A stretch of DNA of 36,697 bases, taken from positions 31,250 through 67,946 of the forward strand of contig JALJPK010000008.1 in assembly GCA_022968985.1 (NCBI GenBank), read 5' to 3'. The DNA comes from Pseudomonadales bacterium (GTDB lineage Bacteria; Pseudomonadota; Gammaproteobacteria; Pseudomonadales; Natronospirillaceae). The notes under the pieces were generated by a model. That model was not told the DNA's origin. It searched no databases and was given only the letters and a program-made list of their open reading frames with translations. Position numbers and translations under genes: made by a program. Positions 25,615 to 33,946 of the stretch are shown piece by piece. The stretch's first letter is position 1, and each line of letters begins with the position of its first letter.

Positions 25615-26316
25615 TTAGCTAGTGCTGATTCTTTTGTTAAGTTTGATTTCAGTAGGTGAAATGTTACTTTTATATGCCAATACTTCGACGCCAGCTTCCT
25701 GTGCTTTTGAGAGTAAATCTGCATAAACGTCGTCAATAAACGAGGCGGCTTTTACGTCATTAATGCCGTCGTGGGCCACATGAAATAATAAGATCGAGCG
25801 AAAACCCAGCTGTTTCATTTCGATTAATTCACGTAGATGTTTATGGCCTCTTGTAGTGACTGAGTCAGGAAAATAACCTTGTCCGTCTTCATATAGTGTG
25901 ACGTTTTTGACTTCAACATAAGCGTCGGCAAACTCAGAGTGATCTTTAAGTAATAAGTCTATGCGGCTTTTTTCTGATCCATATTTTTGTTCCGTTAAAA
26001 TGGTTTTGTAGCCAGTTAACTCAGCCACTACGTTGTTGTTAATGCCTTCTTGTACAATTTTGTTTGCACGGTTTGTTTGAATGCAAACAAGATGTTGTTG
26101 ATCGATTTCAATTAACTCCCATGTGAATTTAAGTTTTCTTTTAGGGTTGTCGCTTGTTGAAATCCATACTCGTGCATTGTCTTCAAGTAATCCACGCATT
26201 GAGCCTGTGTTTGGGCAATGGGCAATAACAATTTGGCCGTCATCTAATAATATGTCTGCAAAAAAACGTTTGTAGCGCTTAATAAATCGGCCAGATATTA
26301 ACGTTGGGAAATTCAT
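25615..26316 (-). CDS. sfsA: Sugar fermentation stimulation protein SfsA
   Basis: SfsA is a conserved DNA-binding, nuclease-like protein whose physiological role is unsettled; in E. coli, overproduction stimulates maltose metabolism. Family markers: HCPNTGSMRGLL (33-44), QTNRANKIVQEGI, SRIDLLL, DAYVEVKNVTL and FPDSVTTRGHKHLREL. The 233 aa length is standard. It begins 4 nt after the aminotransferase gene, so the two are one operon. In E. coli and Pseudomonas dksA follows sfsA; here rpsA does. Confidence 0.95.
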   Translation of the reverse strand: MNFPTLISGRFIKRYKRFFADILLDDGQIVIAHCPNTGSMRGLLEDNARVWISTSDNPKRKLKFTWELIEIDQQHLVCIQTNRANKIVQEGINNNVVAELTGYKTILTEQKYGSEKSRIDLLLKDHSEFADAYVEVKNVTLYEDGQGYFPDSVTTRGHKHLRELIEMKQLGFRSILLFHVAHDGINDVKAASFIDDVYADLLSKAQEAGVEVLAYKSNISPTEIKLNKRISTS

Positions 26317-26320
26317 AAAT

Positions 26321-27484
26321 TCATCTTTTTAATAAGTAGTTTTCAAGTCGTTTAACGGCTTGTTTTAATCTAGGTATGTCACATGTATATGCGATACGGA
26401 CCATTTGATTTGCATTGTGTCCTCTAAAGTCGGCACCTGGAGTGATAGCGACACCAGTAGCATCAAGTAACGCTTTACAAAATTCCATACTGTTATCGGT
26501 GAATTTACTGGCATCGGCGTAAATGTAAAATGCACCATCACAAGGTTGATCGATGATAAAGCCAAGTTTTCTTAACTGAGGTAATAAATAATCACGACGA
26601 GCTTTAAATGCTTTAGCCCTAGTCTGAAATTGTTCGATACAGTCATCGTCTAATGCTCGGATAGCTGCATATTGTGCGGGTGTTGGTGCAGATAAATACA
26701 GATTTTGAGCCAGTTTATCGGCTGCTTCAATCATATGTTGTGGTACAACAATCCAGCCAATTCTCCAGCCTGTCATTGAAAAGAATTTAGAAAAACTGTT
26801 AATTACTATAATTTGATCGCTATGGCTTAAGGCGGTGATGTTTTTATTGTTGTAAGTTAGGCCTTGGTAAATTTCATCCACAATCAACTGGCTGTCATTT
26901 TTTAATGCGTGATTGCTTAGAAGTTCAAGTTGTTTGTTATTTAAAACAGTACCAGTAGGGTTGGACGGGCTTGCAATCAAAAGTCCTTTAAGGTTATTTG
27001 GCCAATACTTTTGTAATAATGATTTGGTGATAGTAAATTGATTTGTTTTATCCACGGGCATGGATGAGTGGTTTGAACCTAATAACTCAATGATATGTTG
27101 GTTACACGGATATCCGGGTTGTGTAATTAACATGGTATCTTTTGGGTCAAGAATTAAACTTAACGCCAGCATTAATCCTGATGATGCACCAGGAGTGATA
27201 ATGATTCGTTCGGGTTTGATTTGAGTGTCAAAATATTTCGCATAATATTGGCTGAGTTTTTGTTTAAGCTCGAAAAGCCCTGTTGATGCGGTGTATTTGG
27301 TTTTCCCTGCTAAAATTGCATCACTTCCCGCTTTTGCAACTTCAGGTAAATCAGCAGCATCTGGCTCGCCTACCTCTAAATGTATGATATCTATACCGCT
27401 GGCTTCTAGAGCTTTTGCCTTGGATAAAATGTCCATTACATAAAACGGTGCAATGTCATCGAGTCTTTTTGCCAGTGATACCAT
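26321..27484 (-). CDS. Class I PLP-dependent aminotransferase
   Basis: A 387-aa fold-type I aminotransferase. The PLP lysine is Lys233 in SFSKFFSMTGWRIGW; SPSNPTGTVL (172-181) and VDEIYQGLTY (202-211) contact the cofactor. By pattern it belongs with bacterial aspartate/aromatic/methionine-type enzymes, but the substrate cannot be assigned. An aminotransferase immediately before sfsA is also seen in Pseudomonas. It is divergent from gluQ with 49 bp between the start codons. Confidence 0.9.
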   Translation of the reverse strand: MVSLAKRLDDIAPFYVMDILSKAKALEASGIDIIHLEVGEPDAADLPEVAKAGSDAILAGKTKYTASTGLFELKQKLSQYYAKYFDTQIKPERIIITPGASSGLMLALSLILDPKDTMLITQPGYPCNQHIIELLGSNHSSMPVDKTNQFTITKSLLQKYWPNNLKGLLIASPSNPTGTVLNNKQLELLSNHALKNDSQLIVDEIYQGLTYNNKNITALSHSDQIIVINSFSKFFSMTGWRIGWIVVPQHMIEAADKLAQNLYLSAPTPAQYAAIRALDDDCIEQFQTRAKAFKARRDYLLPQLRKLGFIIDQPCDGAFYIYADASKFTDNSMEFCKALLDATGVAITPGADFRGHNANQMVRIAYTCDIPRLKQAVKRLENYLLKR

Positions 27485-27533
27485 GGGTGAAAACCTGTAA
27501 GATAAATTTTTTCAGCATTCTAGCACGCACCCC

Positions 27534-28406
27534 ATGAGTTCGCATATATCACAAGTTTCAAGTTACAGAGGGCGTTTTGCGCCAACACCTACTGGCCCAT
27601 TACATATGGGGTCATTGATAGCGGCGTTAGCCAGTTATTTGGATGCAAAAGCCAATAATGGCAAGTGGTTATTACGTATCGACGATATTGACCCCCCGCG
27701 TGAAGTAAAAGGAGCCACTGTTTCAATTTTGAAATGTTTAGAGGCTTTTGGTCTTTTTTGGGATGAAGAGGTGGTTTATCAATCCAAGCAATATGCTAAA
27801 TACGAGTCATTTTTAAGCCAAATTTCGTCAAAAACCTATTCTTGTATCTGTTCGAGAAAACAAATCGGTCCAAATGTCTATCAATCAACCTGTTTTGGTA
27901 AATCTGTTGATTTAAATTTACCTCATTGTGTGCGTTTTCATATTGATTATCCTAATGTGGAATTTGAAGATCGAATCCAATTGGCTCAAACACTTTTTCA
28001 GAACGAAGATTTTGTCATAAAAAGAAAGGGTAATCTCTGGTCTTATCATTTAGCAGTGGTAGTGGATGATTATTTGTCTGGAATTACAGATGTAGTTAGG
28101 GGGGTTGATTTATTAGATTCAACTTTTAGGCATATTCAATTACAAAAAACGCTGGGTTTTACCGTGCCACGTTATGCGCATATTCCTGTTTTAGTTGAAT
28201 CAAACGGTCAAAAATTAAGTAAACAAAATCTGGCTAAACCAGTGGGTGTTTCCAGTCAAAATATTGAACAAGAGTTGAAATTTGCCCTTGTTAAACTTGG
28301 TATTGATGTAAAAGATAATCAAAATGTACAAGAAATGCTCAAGTTCGCAGTGCAGTGTTGGGATATAAATAGTCTGAAAGGCAAAAAAACAATGCAAAAC
28401 CAATAA
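27534..28406 (+). CDS. gluQ: Glutamyl-Q tRNA(Asp) synthetase GluQ
   Basis: GluQ is a shortened glutamyl-tRNA synthetase that attaches glutamate to the queuosine base of tRNA(Asp). The class I signatures are GPLHMGSL (21-28, HIGH-type) and KLSKQ (227-231, KMSKS-type). The zinc site of the family is present (Cys104, Cys106, Tyr116, Cys120). No anticodon-binding domain follows, as expected, and the length (290 aa) is normal. In E. coli and Pseudomonas it stands downstream of dksA; here it is alone and divergent. Confidence 0.94.
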   Translation: MSSHISQVSSYRGRFAPTPTGPLHMGSLIAALASYLDAKANNGKWLLRIDDIDPPREVKGATVSILKCLEAFGLFWDEEVVYQSKQYAKYESFLSQISSKTYSCICSRKQIGPNVYQSTCFGKSVDLNLPHCVRFHIDYPNVEFEDRIQLAQTLFQNEDFVIKRKGNLWSYHLAVVVDDYLSGITDVVRGVDLLDSTFRHIQLQKTLGFTVPRYAHIPVLVESNGQKLSKQNLAKPVGVSSQNIEQELKFALVKLGIDVKDNQNVQEMLKFAVQCWDINSLKGKKTMQNQ

Positions 28407-28711
28407 AATATTTAATCACCCTCTCAAAGGGTAAAGAAATGTATTAACTCATCTGGGATAATACACGCATAAACTTAAAAAGTGGCTTGTTTCCCTTGGT
28501 TTTATTGAGTTTAAAATTGTAAAAAATTCATATATGTCTATGCTTCTGTCAGTGTCGGCAGGTTAGAAAAGTGATGATTTTTAGAATTTATGAAATCTAA
28601 CTTAAAAAAAACCATATTTATTGGGTGTGAACATTGCAATGAACCGCTGTTTTAAGCATACTTGCGCCGCTTTTTTTAACCTAATTATTAATAACTAAAC
28701 TGGATGCAACT
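28407..28711. other. 305-bp intergenic region, gluQ / ccoN
   Basis: Contains a small hairpin after gluQ (ACCCT/AGGGT with a 5-nt loop, near 28418-28433) without a T run, and otherwise AT-rich sequence. It must hold the ccoN promoter. TTGAGT with TCATAT 17 bp downstream (around 28505-28533) is a weak candidate. I searched for an FNR/Anr box (TTGAT-N4-ATCAA) and found none with a reasonable match. No reading frame in it is convincing. Confidence 0.5.
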
Positions 28712-30145
28712 ATGAATAATACAAGCAGTCCTGATCAGTTGACTTATAACTACAAAGTTGTACGTCAATTTGCTTTCATGACGGTTGTTTGGGGAATTAT
28801 TGGTATGTCGGTAGGTGTGATTATCGCCTCTCAACTATTATTTCCTGAACTTAACTATGGCCCATTTCACTTTGGTCGTTTACGACCACTACATACCAAT
28901 GCTGTGATTTTTGCATTTGGTGGCTCGGCATTATTTGCCACGTCGTATTATGTGGTACAGCGTACTTGTCAAGCGCGTTTAGCTTTTGAAGGGCTTGTAA
29001 AATTTACCTTCTGGGGCTGGCAAGTAATGATTGTATTAGCAATCATCACCCTGTTAATGGGTATGACTTCTGCTAAAGAATACGCTGAGCTAGAGTGGCC
29101 AATTGATATCCTGATTACTTTGGTATGGGGATCTTATTTGGTTGTATTCATAGGAACCATCATGCGTCGTAAATCTGCGCACATCTATGTGGGCAATTGG
29201 TTCTATCTAGCTTTTATTATCACTATCGCGGTTCTGCATGTAGTAAACAGTGCGTTTACTCCTGTGACATTGTTTAAGTCATACTCGGCTTACTCAGGTA
29301 CACGTGATGCAATGATTCAATGGTGGTACGGTCACAATGCAGTTGGTTTCTTCTTAACTGCTGGTTTCTTGGGTATGATGTATTATTTTGTACCTAAACA
29401 AGCTAACCGCCCAGTTTACTCATATCGTTTATCTATTGTTCATTTTTGGGCGCTAATTAGTGTTTACATGTGGGCAGGTGGTCATCACTTACATTATTCA
29501 ACCCTTCCAGATTGGGCACAAACAGCCGGTATGGTTATGTCGTTAATTCTATTAGCTCCTTCTTGGGGTGGTATGATCAACGGTATGATGACACTTTCTG
29601 GTGCTTGGCATAAATTAAGAACCGATCCTATTTTACGTTTCTTAGTACTGTCTTTATCGTTCTACGGAATGTCAACATTCGAAGGCCCTATGATGGCAAT
29701 CAAAACAGTGAATGCGTTATCGCATAATACGGATTGGACCATTGGTCACGTTCATGCTGGTGCTTTAGGTTGGGTTGCGATGATCTCTATTGGCTCGTTA
29801 TATCACATGATTCCTGTTTTGTGGGGCACCAAAGCGATGTACTCAACTAAACTAATTAATGTGCATTTCTGGTTAGCAACAACAGGTACAGTGCTTTATA
29901 TCGTTGCTATGTGGATCAATGGTTTGATGCAAGGTTTCTTCTGGCGCGCTTTTGATGAATACGGCACGTTGAAATACGAGTTTGTAGAAAGCGTAGAGAA
30001 CAGTGGTTTTGGTTACGCTATGCGTGCCATTGGTGGATTTGTCTTCTTAACGGGTATGTTAATTATGCTTTATAACGTTTGTATGACGATTAAACAGTCA
30101 AAAGAAGAAAAACAAACTGAATCTTTAGAATCTAAAACAGCTTAA
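28712..30145 (+). CDS. ccoN: cbb3-type cytochrome c oxidase subunit I CcoN
   Basis: The catalytic membrane subunit of the high-affinity cbb3 oxidase. All expected ligands are visible: His61 and His348 for low-spin haem b, His346 for haem b3, and His208, His258 and His259 for CuB, plus Tyr252 in WAGGHH's neighbourhood for the His-Tyr crosslink typical of this class. About twelve membrane helices over 477 aa. It is the first gene of ccoNOQP, with ccoO 10 nt behind. Confidence 0.97.
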   Translation: MNNTSSPDQLTYNYKVVRQFAFMTVVWGIIGMSVGVIIASQLLFPELNYGPFHFGRLRPLHTNAVIFAFGGSALFATSYYVVQRTCQARLAFEGLVKFTFWGWQVMIVLAIITLLMGMTSAKEYAELEWPIDILITLVWGSYLVVFIGTIMRRKSAHIYVGNWFYLAFIITIAVLHVVNSAFTPVTLFKSYSAYSGTRDAMIQWWYGHNAVGFFLTAGFLGMMYYFVPKQANRPVYSYRLSIVHFWALISVYMWAGGHHLHYSTLPDWAQTAGMVMSLILLAPSWGGMINGMMTLSGAWHKLRTDPILRFLVLSLSFYGMSTFEGPMMAIKTVNALSHNTDWTIGHVHAGALGWVAMISIGSLYHMIPVLWGTKAMYSTKLINVHFWLATTGTVLYIVAMWINGLMQGFFWRAFDEYGTLKYEFVESVENSGFGYAMRAIGGFVFLTGMLIMLYNVCMTIKQSKEEKQTESLESKTA

Positions 30146-30155
30146 GGGGGCGTTT

Positions 30156-30803
30156 ATGAATCATTCAAAAATCGAAAAAAACGTCGGCTTGATGGCGATA
30201 TTAGTTGTCGTAGCGATCAGCTTCGGTGGCTTAGTTGAAATCGTGCCTTTGTTCGCATTAGAAGAAACCACTAAGCCAGTAGAGGGTTTAAGACCTTATA
30301 CCGCGCTTCAACTTGAAGGTCGTGATATCTACATTCGTGAAGGTTGTCATGTATGTCACACACAAATGGTTCGTCCATTACGTGCTGAAGTAGAGCGTTT
30401 TGGTGCGCCGTCTGAAGCGGGTGAATACATTTATGACCATCCGTTTTTATGGGGATCAAAACGTACTGGTCCTGATTTACACCGTGTTGGAACACGTGAC
30501 TATTCTGATGAATGGCACCGTCAACATCTAGTGAATCCACGTAGTGTGGTTGCAGAATCTAATATGCCAGCGTTTGCGTTCTTGCAGCATAGAATACTAG
30601 ACGGAAAAATTACGGCTAAAAAGATGAAAGCACTTTCTAGAGTGGGTGTACCGTATACACAAGAAGATATGGATGGTGCTAAAGATGCAGTTAAGGGTAA
30701 GTCTGAAATGACAGCCTTGATCGCGTATTTGCAAAATTTAGGTCAAGCATATCGTAGAACTCAAATTATTCGTACACGTCTAGCTGACGAAGCGAATAAG
30801 TAA
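30156..30803 (+). CDS. ccoO: cbb3 oxidase subunit II CcoO (monohaem cytochrome c)
   Basis: A 215-aa membrane-anchored cytochrome c. One N-terminal helix (about 11-31), then the haem c site CHVCH (64-68) with the long conserved block [20 protein letters not shown] and [19 protein letters not shown] provides the likely methionine ligand. A GGGG-rich ribosome site (AAGGGGGCG) precedes the start. Confidence 0.97.
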   Translation: MNHSKIEKNVGLMAILVVVAISFGGLVEIVPLFALEETTKPVEGLRPYTALQLEGRDIYIREGCHVCHTQMVRPLRAEVERFGAPSEAGEYIYDHPFLWGSKRTGPDLHRVGTRDYSDEWHRQHLVNPRSVVAESNMPAFAFLQHRILDGKITAKKMKALSRVGVPYTQEDMDGAKDAVKGKSEMTALIAYLQNLGQAYRRTQIIRTRLADEANK

Positions 30804-30832
30804 CTAAGTCACCGAGTTAATAAGGGGTAACA

Positions 30833-31024
30833 ATGGATATCAATACACTTAGAGGTATTGCAACTATCTTGGCCATCGCAGGTTTTTCTGCGGTGTGTTA
30901 TTGGGCATTTAGTAAAAAGAATACTAAAGCATTTAAAGACGCTTCTATGTTGCCATTTGCTGATGATGAAAATGATCAGCCCCCTAATGACTCAAAAACA
31001 GAGGAACTGAAAAACAATGAATAA
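30833..31024 (+). CDS. ccoQ: cbb3 oxidase subunit CcoQ
   Basis: A 63-aa single-helix protein (helix about 8-26), followed by FSKKNTKAFKDASMLPFADD, the typical CcoQ ending. It stabilises the complex between CcoN and CcoP. AAGGGG stands before the start, and the gene overlaps ccoP by 8 nt. Confidence 0.9.
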   Translation: MDINTLRGIATILAIAGFSAVCYWAFSKKNTKAFKDASMLPFADDENDQPPNDSKTEELKNNE

Positions 31025-31931
31025 AATACCTATGTTTTGGAATGTGTGGATCATCGGATTAACTCTGACTGTTATTATTGGCTTAGTCATAATATTGCAC
31101 TTCACTCGTAAAATGAAAGGCGATGGCGAGCCGGATAAAACAACTGGGCACGTATTTGATGGTATCGAAGAATATAACAAACCGTTACCTAAATGGTGGT
31201 TATATTTGTTCTACGGCACAATAATCTATGCATTTTTGTATATTGGTTATTATGGTTATGCCAATATTGAAGGGGTTGCTAAGTGGTCATCGGCTGGGCA
31301 ATTAGCGCAAGAACAAGAGGAATACGAAGCTAAATTTGGTGCAGTATTTACCGAGTTTAATAATACACCGTTAGCCGAGTTGGCAAACAATAAACAAGCT
31401 CAGGCAATGGGTGAGCAAATCTTTAGGAATAACTGTGTCATTTGTCACGGTGTTAATAAAGAAGGGCAAAGTGCTTATGGATTCCCTAACTTAACGGATA
31501 ACGATTGGTTACATGGCTCAAGTGCGCAGCAAATCGAAAAGACTATTCAAGAAGGTCGTCGAGGCGCTATGCCAGCTCATAAAGAGTCATTAACAAATAC
31601 TCAGCTTAAAGAAGTAACCGAATACGTATTATCTTTATCGCAAAACGATCAAAAGCCAAAAGCCGATATGGTTATAGCGGGTAAAGAAGTGTTCAATTCT
31701 ACTTGTGCAGTTTGTCATGGTGAAGATGGTAAAGGTAAACATGATTTTGGTTCCGCAAACTTAACTGATGATATTTGGTTGTTTAATAATCCAAATTTAG
31801 AGTTGCGTGAAGATGTTTATTTTACTGTTAAAAACGGTCGTAAATCTCAAATGCCAGCTTGGGGTAAGATCATAGGTGAGAAAAAAGCGCATTTAGCCGC
31901 AGCCTATATTTACGCTGAAAGTTTAAAATAA
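31017..31931 (+). CDS. ccoP: cbb3 oxidase subunit III CcoP (dihaem cytochrome c)
   Basis: A 304-aa protein with two N-terminal membrane helices (about 10-29 and 59-80), the conserved DGIEEYNKPLPKWW between them, and two haem c sites, CVICH (140-144) and CAVCH (230-234). It takes electrons from soluble or membrane cytochrome c and passes them to CcoO. It is the last structural gene; a good terminator follows. Confidence 0.97.
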   Translation: MNKIPMFWNVWIIGLTLTVIIGLVIILHFTRKMKGDGEPDKTTGHVFDGIEEYNKPLPKWWLYLFYGTIIYAFLYIGYYGYANIEGVAKWSSAGQLAQEQEEYEAKFGAVFTEFNNTPLAELANNKQAQAMGEQIFRNNCVICHGVNKEGQSAYGFPNLTDNDWLHGSSAQQIEKTIQEGRRGAMPAHKESLTNTQLKEVTEYVLSLSQNDQKPKADMVIAGKEVFNSTCAVCHGEDGKGKHDFGSANLTDDIWLFNNPNLELREDVYFTVKNGRKSQMPAWGKIIGEKKAHLAAAYIYAESLK

Positions 31932-31940
31932 AAGATCCAA

Positions 31941-31974
31941 ATGATGCTGGCATTCGTCGGCATCGTCTTTTTTT
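31941..31974 (+). terminator. Rho-independent terminator after ccoNOQP
   Basis: A 9-bp stem with two G-U pairs (31941-31949 with 31958-31966, 8-nt loop) followed by a run of seven T residues (31968-31974). It lies 10 nt after the ccoP stop and splits structural from assembly genes. Confidence 0.85.
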
Positions 31975-32003
31975 GCCCCATTTAAAATTCTAGTTGAGTT
32001 TAT

Positions 32004-33404
32004 ATGAGTAATAAAATTCCGATTAAAAATCTGACCCAAGATAGTAATGGTGAATATGATTTATATGTCTCCAGTGAAAAAATTCATATTCGACGTATAA
32101 AAGGTTTGTTCCGCAATTTACGTTTTTTTGGTGGGATTTTCTTATTTGCTGTATTTTTTGGTTTTGTTTGGCTTAATTATAATGGGGCGCAAGCAATAGT
32201 ATGGGATATTCCAAAACGTGAATTTAGTATTTTCTGGATAACATTTGGTCCAAAAGACTTAATATATTTAGCCAGTGCTTTAATAATTAGCGCATTCGGA
32301 TTGTTTTTTATTACGGCTGTAGCGGGAAGAGTTTGGTGTGGTTACACCTGTCCTCAGTCTGTTTTTACTTGGGTGTTTATGTACATCGAAGAAAAATGTG
32401 AAGGCAAACGAAATGCTCGTATAAAATTAGATAACGAAGATCATAGTTATAATCGATTTATTAGAAGAACCCTCAAACATATTTTATGGTTGGTTGTAGG
32501 GTTTATCACCGCTTTGACTTTTGTTGGATATTTCTCACCAATTAGAGAATTGTTTCTTAGTTTATTGGATGGTTCAGCGCATTACTGGGAATATTTTTGG
32601 GTTGGTTTTTTTACATTGGCTACTTACGGTAATGCTGGTTGGCTTCGTGAGCAAGTGTGTATTTATATGTGTCCTTACTCTAGATTTCAAGCGGTGATGT
32701 TTGACGAAAATACCCTAGTAATTGCATACGATGAAAAACGCGGAGAGAATCGAGGTTCACGTAAAAAAGGCGCGGATTATAAAAAAGAAGGTCTTGGTGA
32801 TTGTATAGATTGTGATCTGTGTGTGCATGTTTGTCCGACAGGTATTGATATACGTGATGGGTTGCAAATTGAATGTATTGGTTGCGCGGCCTGTGTTGAT
32901 GCCTGTGATTCTGTTATGGATCAAATGGGTTATGATCGAGGTCTTGTAAAATACACCAGTGAGAATGCTGAAAAGGGTAAAAAGTTTACATTAATTCGTC
33001 CAAGGGTTGTCTTTTACGCGGCGGTACTCATCTTTATGACTACAGCAATGGTATGGTCAATTTCAAACAGAAGTAATGTCGACATAGAAGTAACACGTGA
33101 TCGTGGTGATTTATATAATGTTGAAGACGATAAAATAATTAACAGTTATCGCTTTAAATTAACCAATACAACTCAAGAAACACAAAAATATACAATCAAA
33201 GTAGTGGGTAATCCTAATGTCAGTTTGGATGTGAAAACAAATTGGGAATTAAACGCATTAACGAATATAAAAATTGATGTGTTTGTGAGTATGCCATTGG
33301 ATAAAGTTGATGCTTTTAATTATGAGTTACAGCTTGAAGTGCTGCAAGATGGAAAAGTAATCGAAAGTGAAAAAACCACATTTATAACTAACTGGAATCC
33401 GTAA
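32004..33404 (+). CDS. ccoG: cbb3 oxidase assembly protein CcoG (4Fe-4S, RdxA/FixG-like)
   Basis: A 466-aa membrane protein with about five helices and two ferredoxin-type cysteine clusters in CIDCDLCVHVCPTG and CIGCAACVDACD, plus the membrane-proximal CGYTCPQ. In other bacteria CcoG is a cupric reductase that provides Cu(I) to the oxidase. The C-terminal 130 residues form the IgD-like domain of FixG. It is separated from ccoP by the terminator, so it probably has its own promoter or depends on readthrough. Confidence 0.95.
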   Translation: MSNKIPIKNLTQDSNGEYDLYVSSEKIHIRRIKGLFRNLRFFGGIFLFAVFFGFVWLNYNGAQAIVWDIPKREFSIFWITFGPKDLIYLASALIISAFGLFFITAVAGRVWCGYTCPQSVFTWVFMYIEEKCEGKRNARIKLDNEDHSYNRFIRRTLKHILWLVVGFITALTFVGYFSPIRELFLSLLDGSAHYWEYFWVGFFTLATYGNAGWLREQVCIYMCPYSRFQAVMFDENTLVIAYDEKRGENRGSRKKGADYKKEGLGDCIDCDLCVHVCPTGIDIRDGLQIECIGCAACVDACDSVMDQMGYDRGLVKYTSENAEKGKKFTLIRPRVVFYAAVLIFMTTAMVWSISNRSNVDIEVTRDRGDLYNVEDDKIINSYRFKLTNTTQETQKYTIKVVGNPNVSLDVKTNWELNALTNIKIDVFVSMPLDKVDAFNYELQLEVLQDGKVIESEKTTFITNWNP

Positions 33405-33937
33405 TGACAATTCAACAAAATGATCAATTTAATAGTGGGCCAGCCTACAAACAACCTTGGTTTTGGTTAATTATGGCTCCGTTAATGACAACAATATTAG
33501 TTGGAACTAGTATGTTGGTTTATTCTATTTTTGCTTATGACGGGCGTACTGTTGACCGATATACAAAAGATGGTTTTAATGTAACTAAGTCTTTTGAGCG
33601 TGAGCAAAAAGCGCAGTCTTTACAGATTAAAGCAAATGCGACAATCAGTGACTATGGCAATGGTAGTTTATTAACAGTAGATTTGATGGGGGTGTTAGAA
33701 AATAAACCTGTGATATTATTGTTAACTATTTATTCCCCTGCTTCTAAAATTCAAGATGTGAAAATTGAATTGATGTTAGTTGATGGTATGTATCAAGCTA
33801 TAATTGAAAAACAAGAACTATCAAAACGCACTATGCAAATTATTGATCCGACTGATAAAACTTGGTTAATTCAAACTAAACAATCTTGGCCTTTAACTGG
33901 GGCAACTTTGTTTACGCCTTATATGTCAGTCTATTAG
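33404..33937 (+). CDS. ccoH: cbb3 oxidase assembly protein CcoH (FixH)
   Basis: A 177-aa protein with one N-terminal membrane helix (PWFWLIMAPLMTTILVG) and a periplasmic beta-rich domain, starting in a one-base overlap with ccoG (TAATG). Position between ccoG and ccoI and the YKQPWFWLIM start fit FixH. It is thought to help insert CcoN/CcoP during assembly. Confidence 0.9.
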   Translation: MTIQQNDQFNSGPAYKQPWFWLIMAPLMTTILVGTSMLVYSIFAYDGRTVDRYTKDGFNVTKSFEREQKAQSLQIKANATISDYGNGSLLTVDLMGVLENKPVILLLTIYSPASKIQDVKIELMLVDGMYQAIIEKQELSKRTMQIIDPTDKTWLIQTKQSWPLTGATLFTPYMSVY

Positions 33938-33946
33938 GAATGTATA

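Noticed and set aside
28407-28711. FNR/Anr box before ccoN
   Set aside because: The closest candidates lack the paired half-sites at the correct distance.
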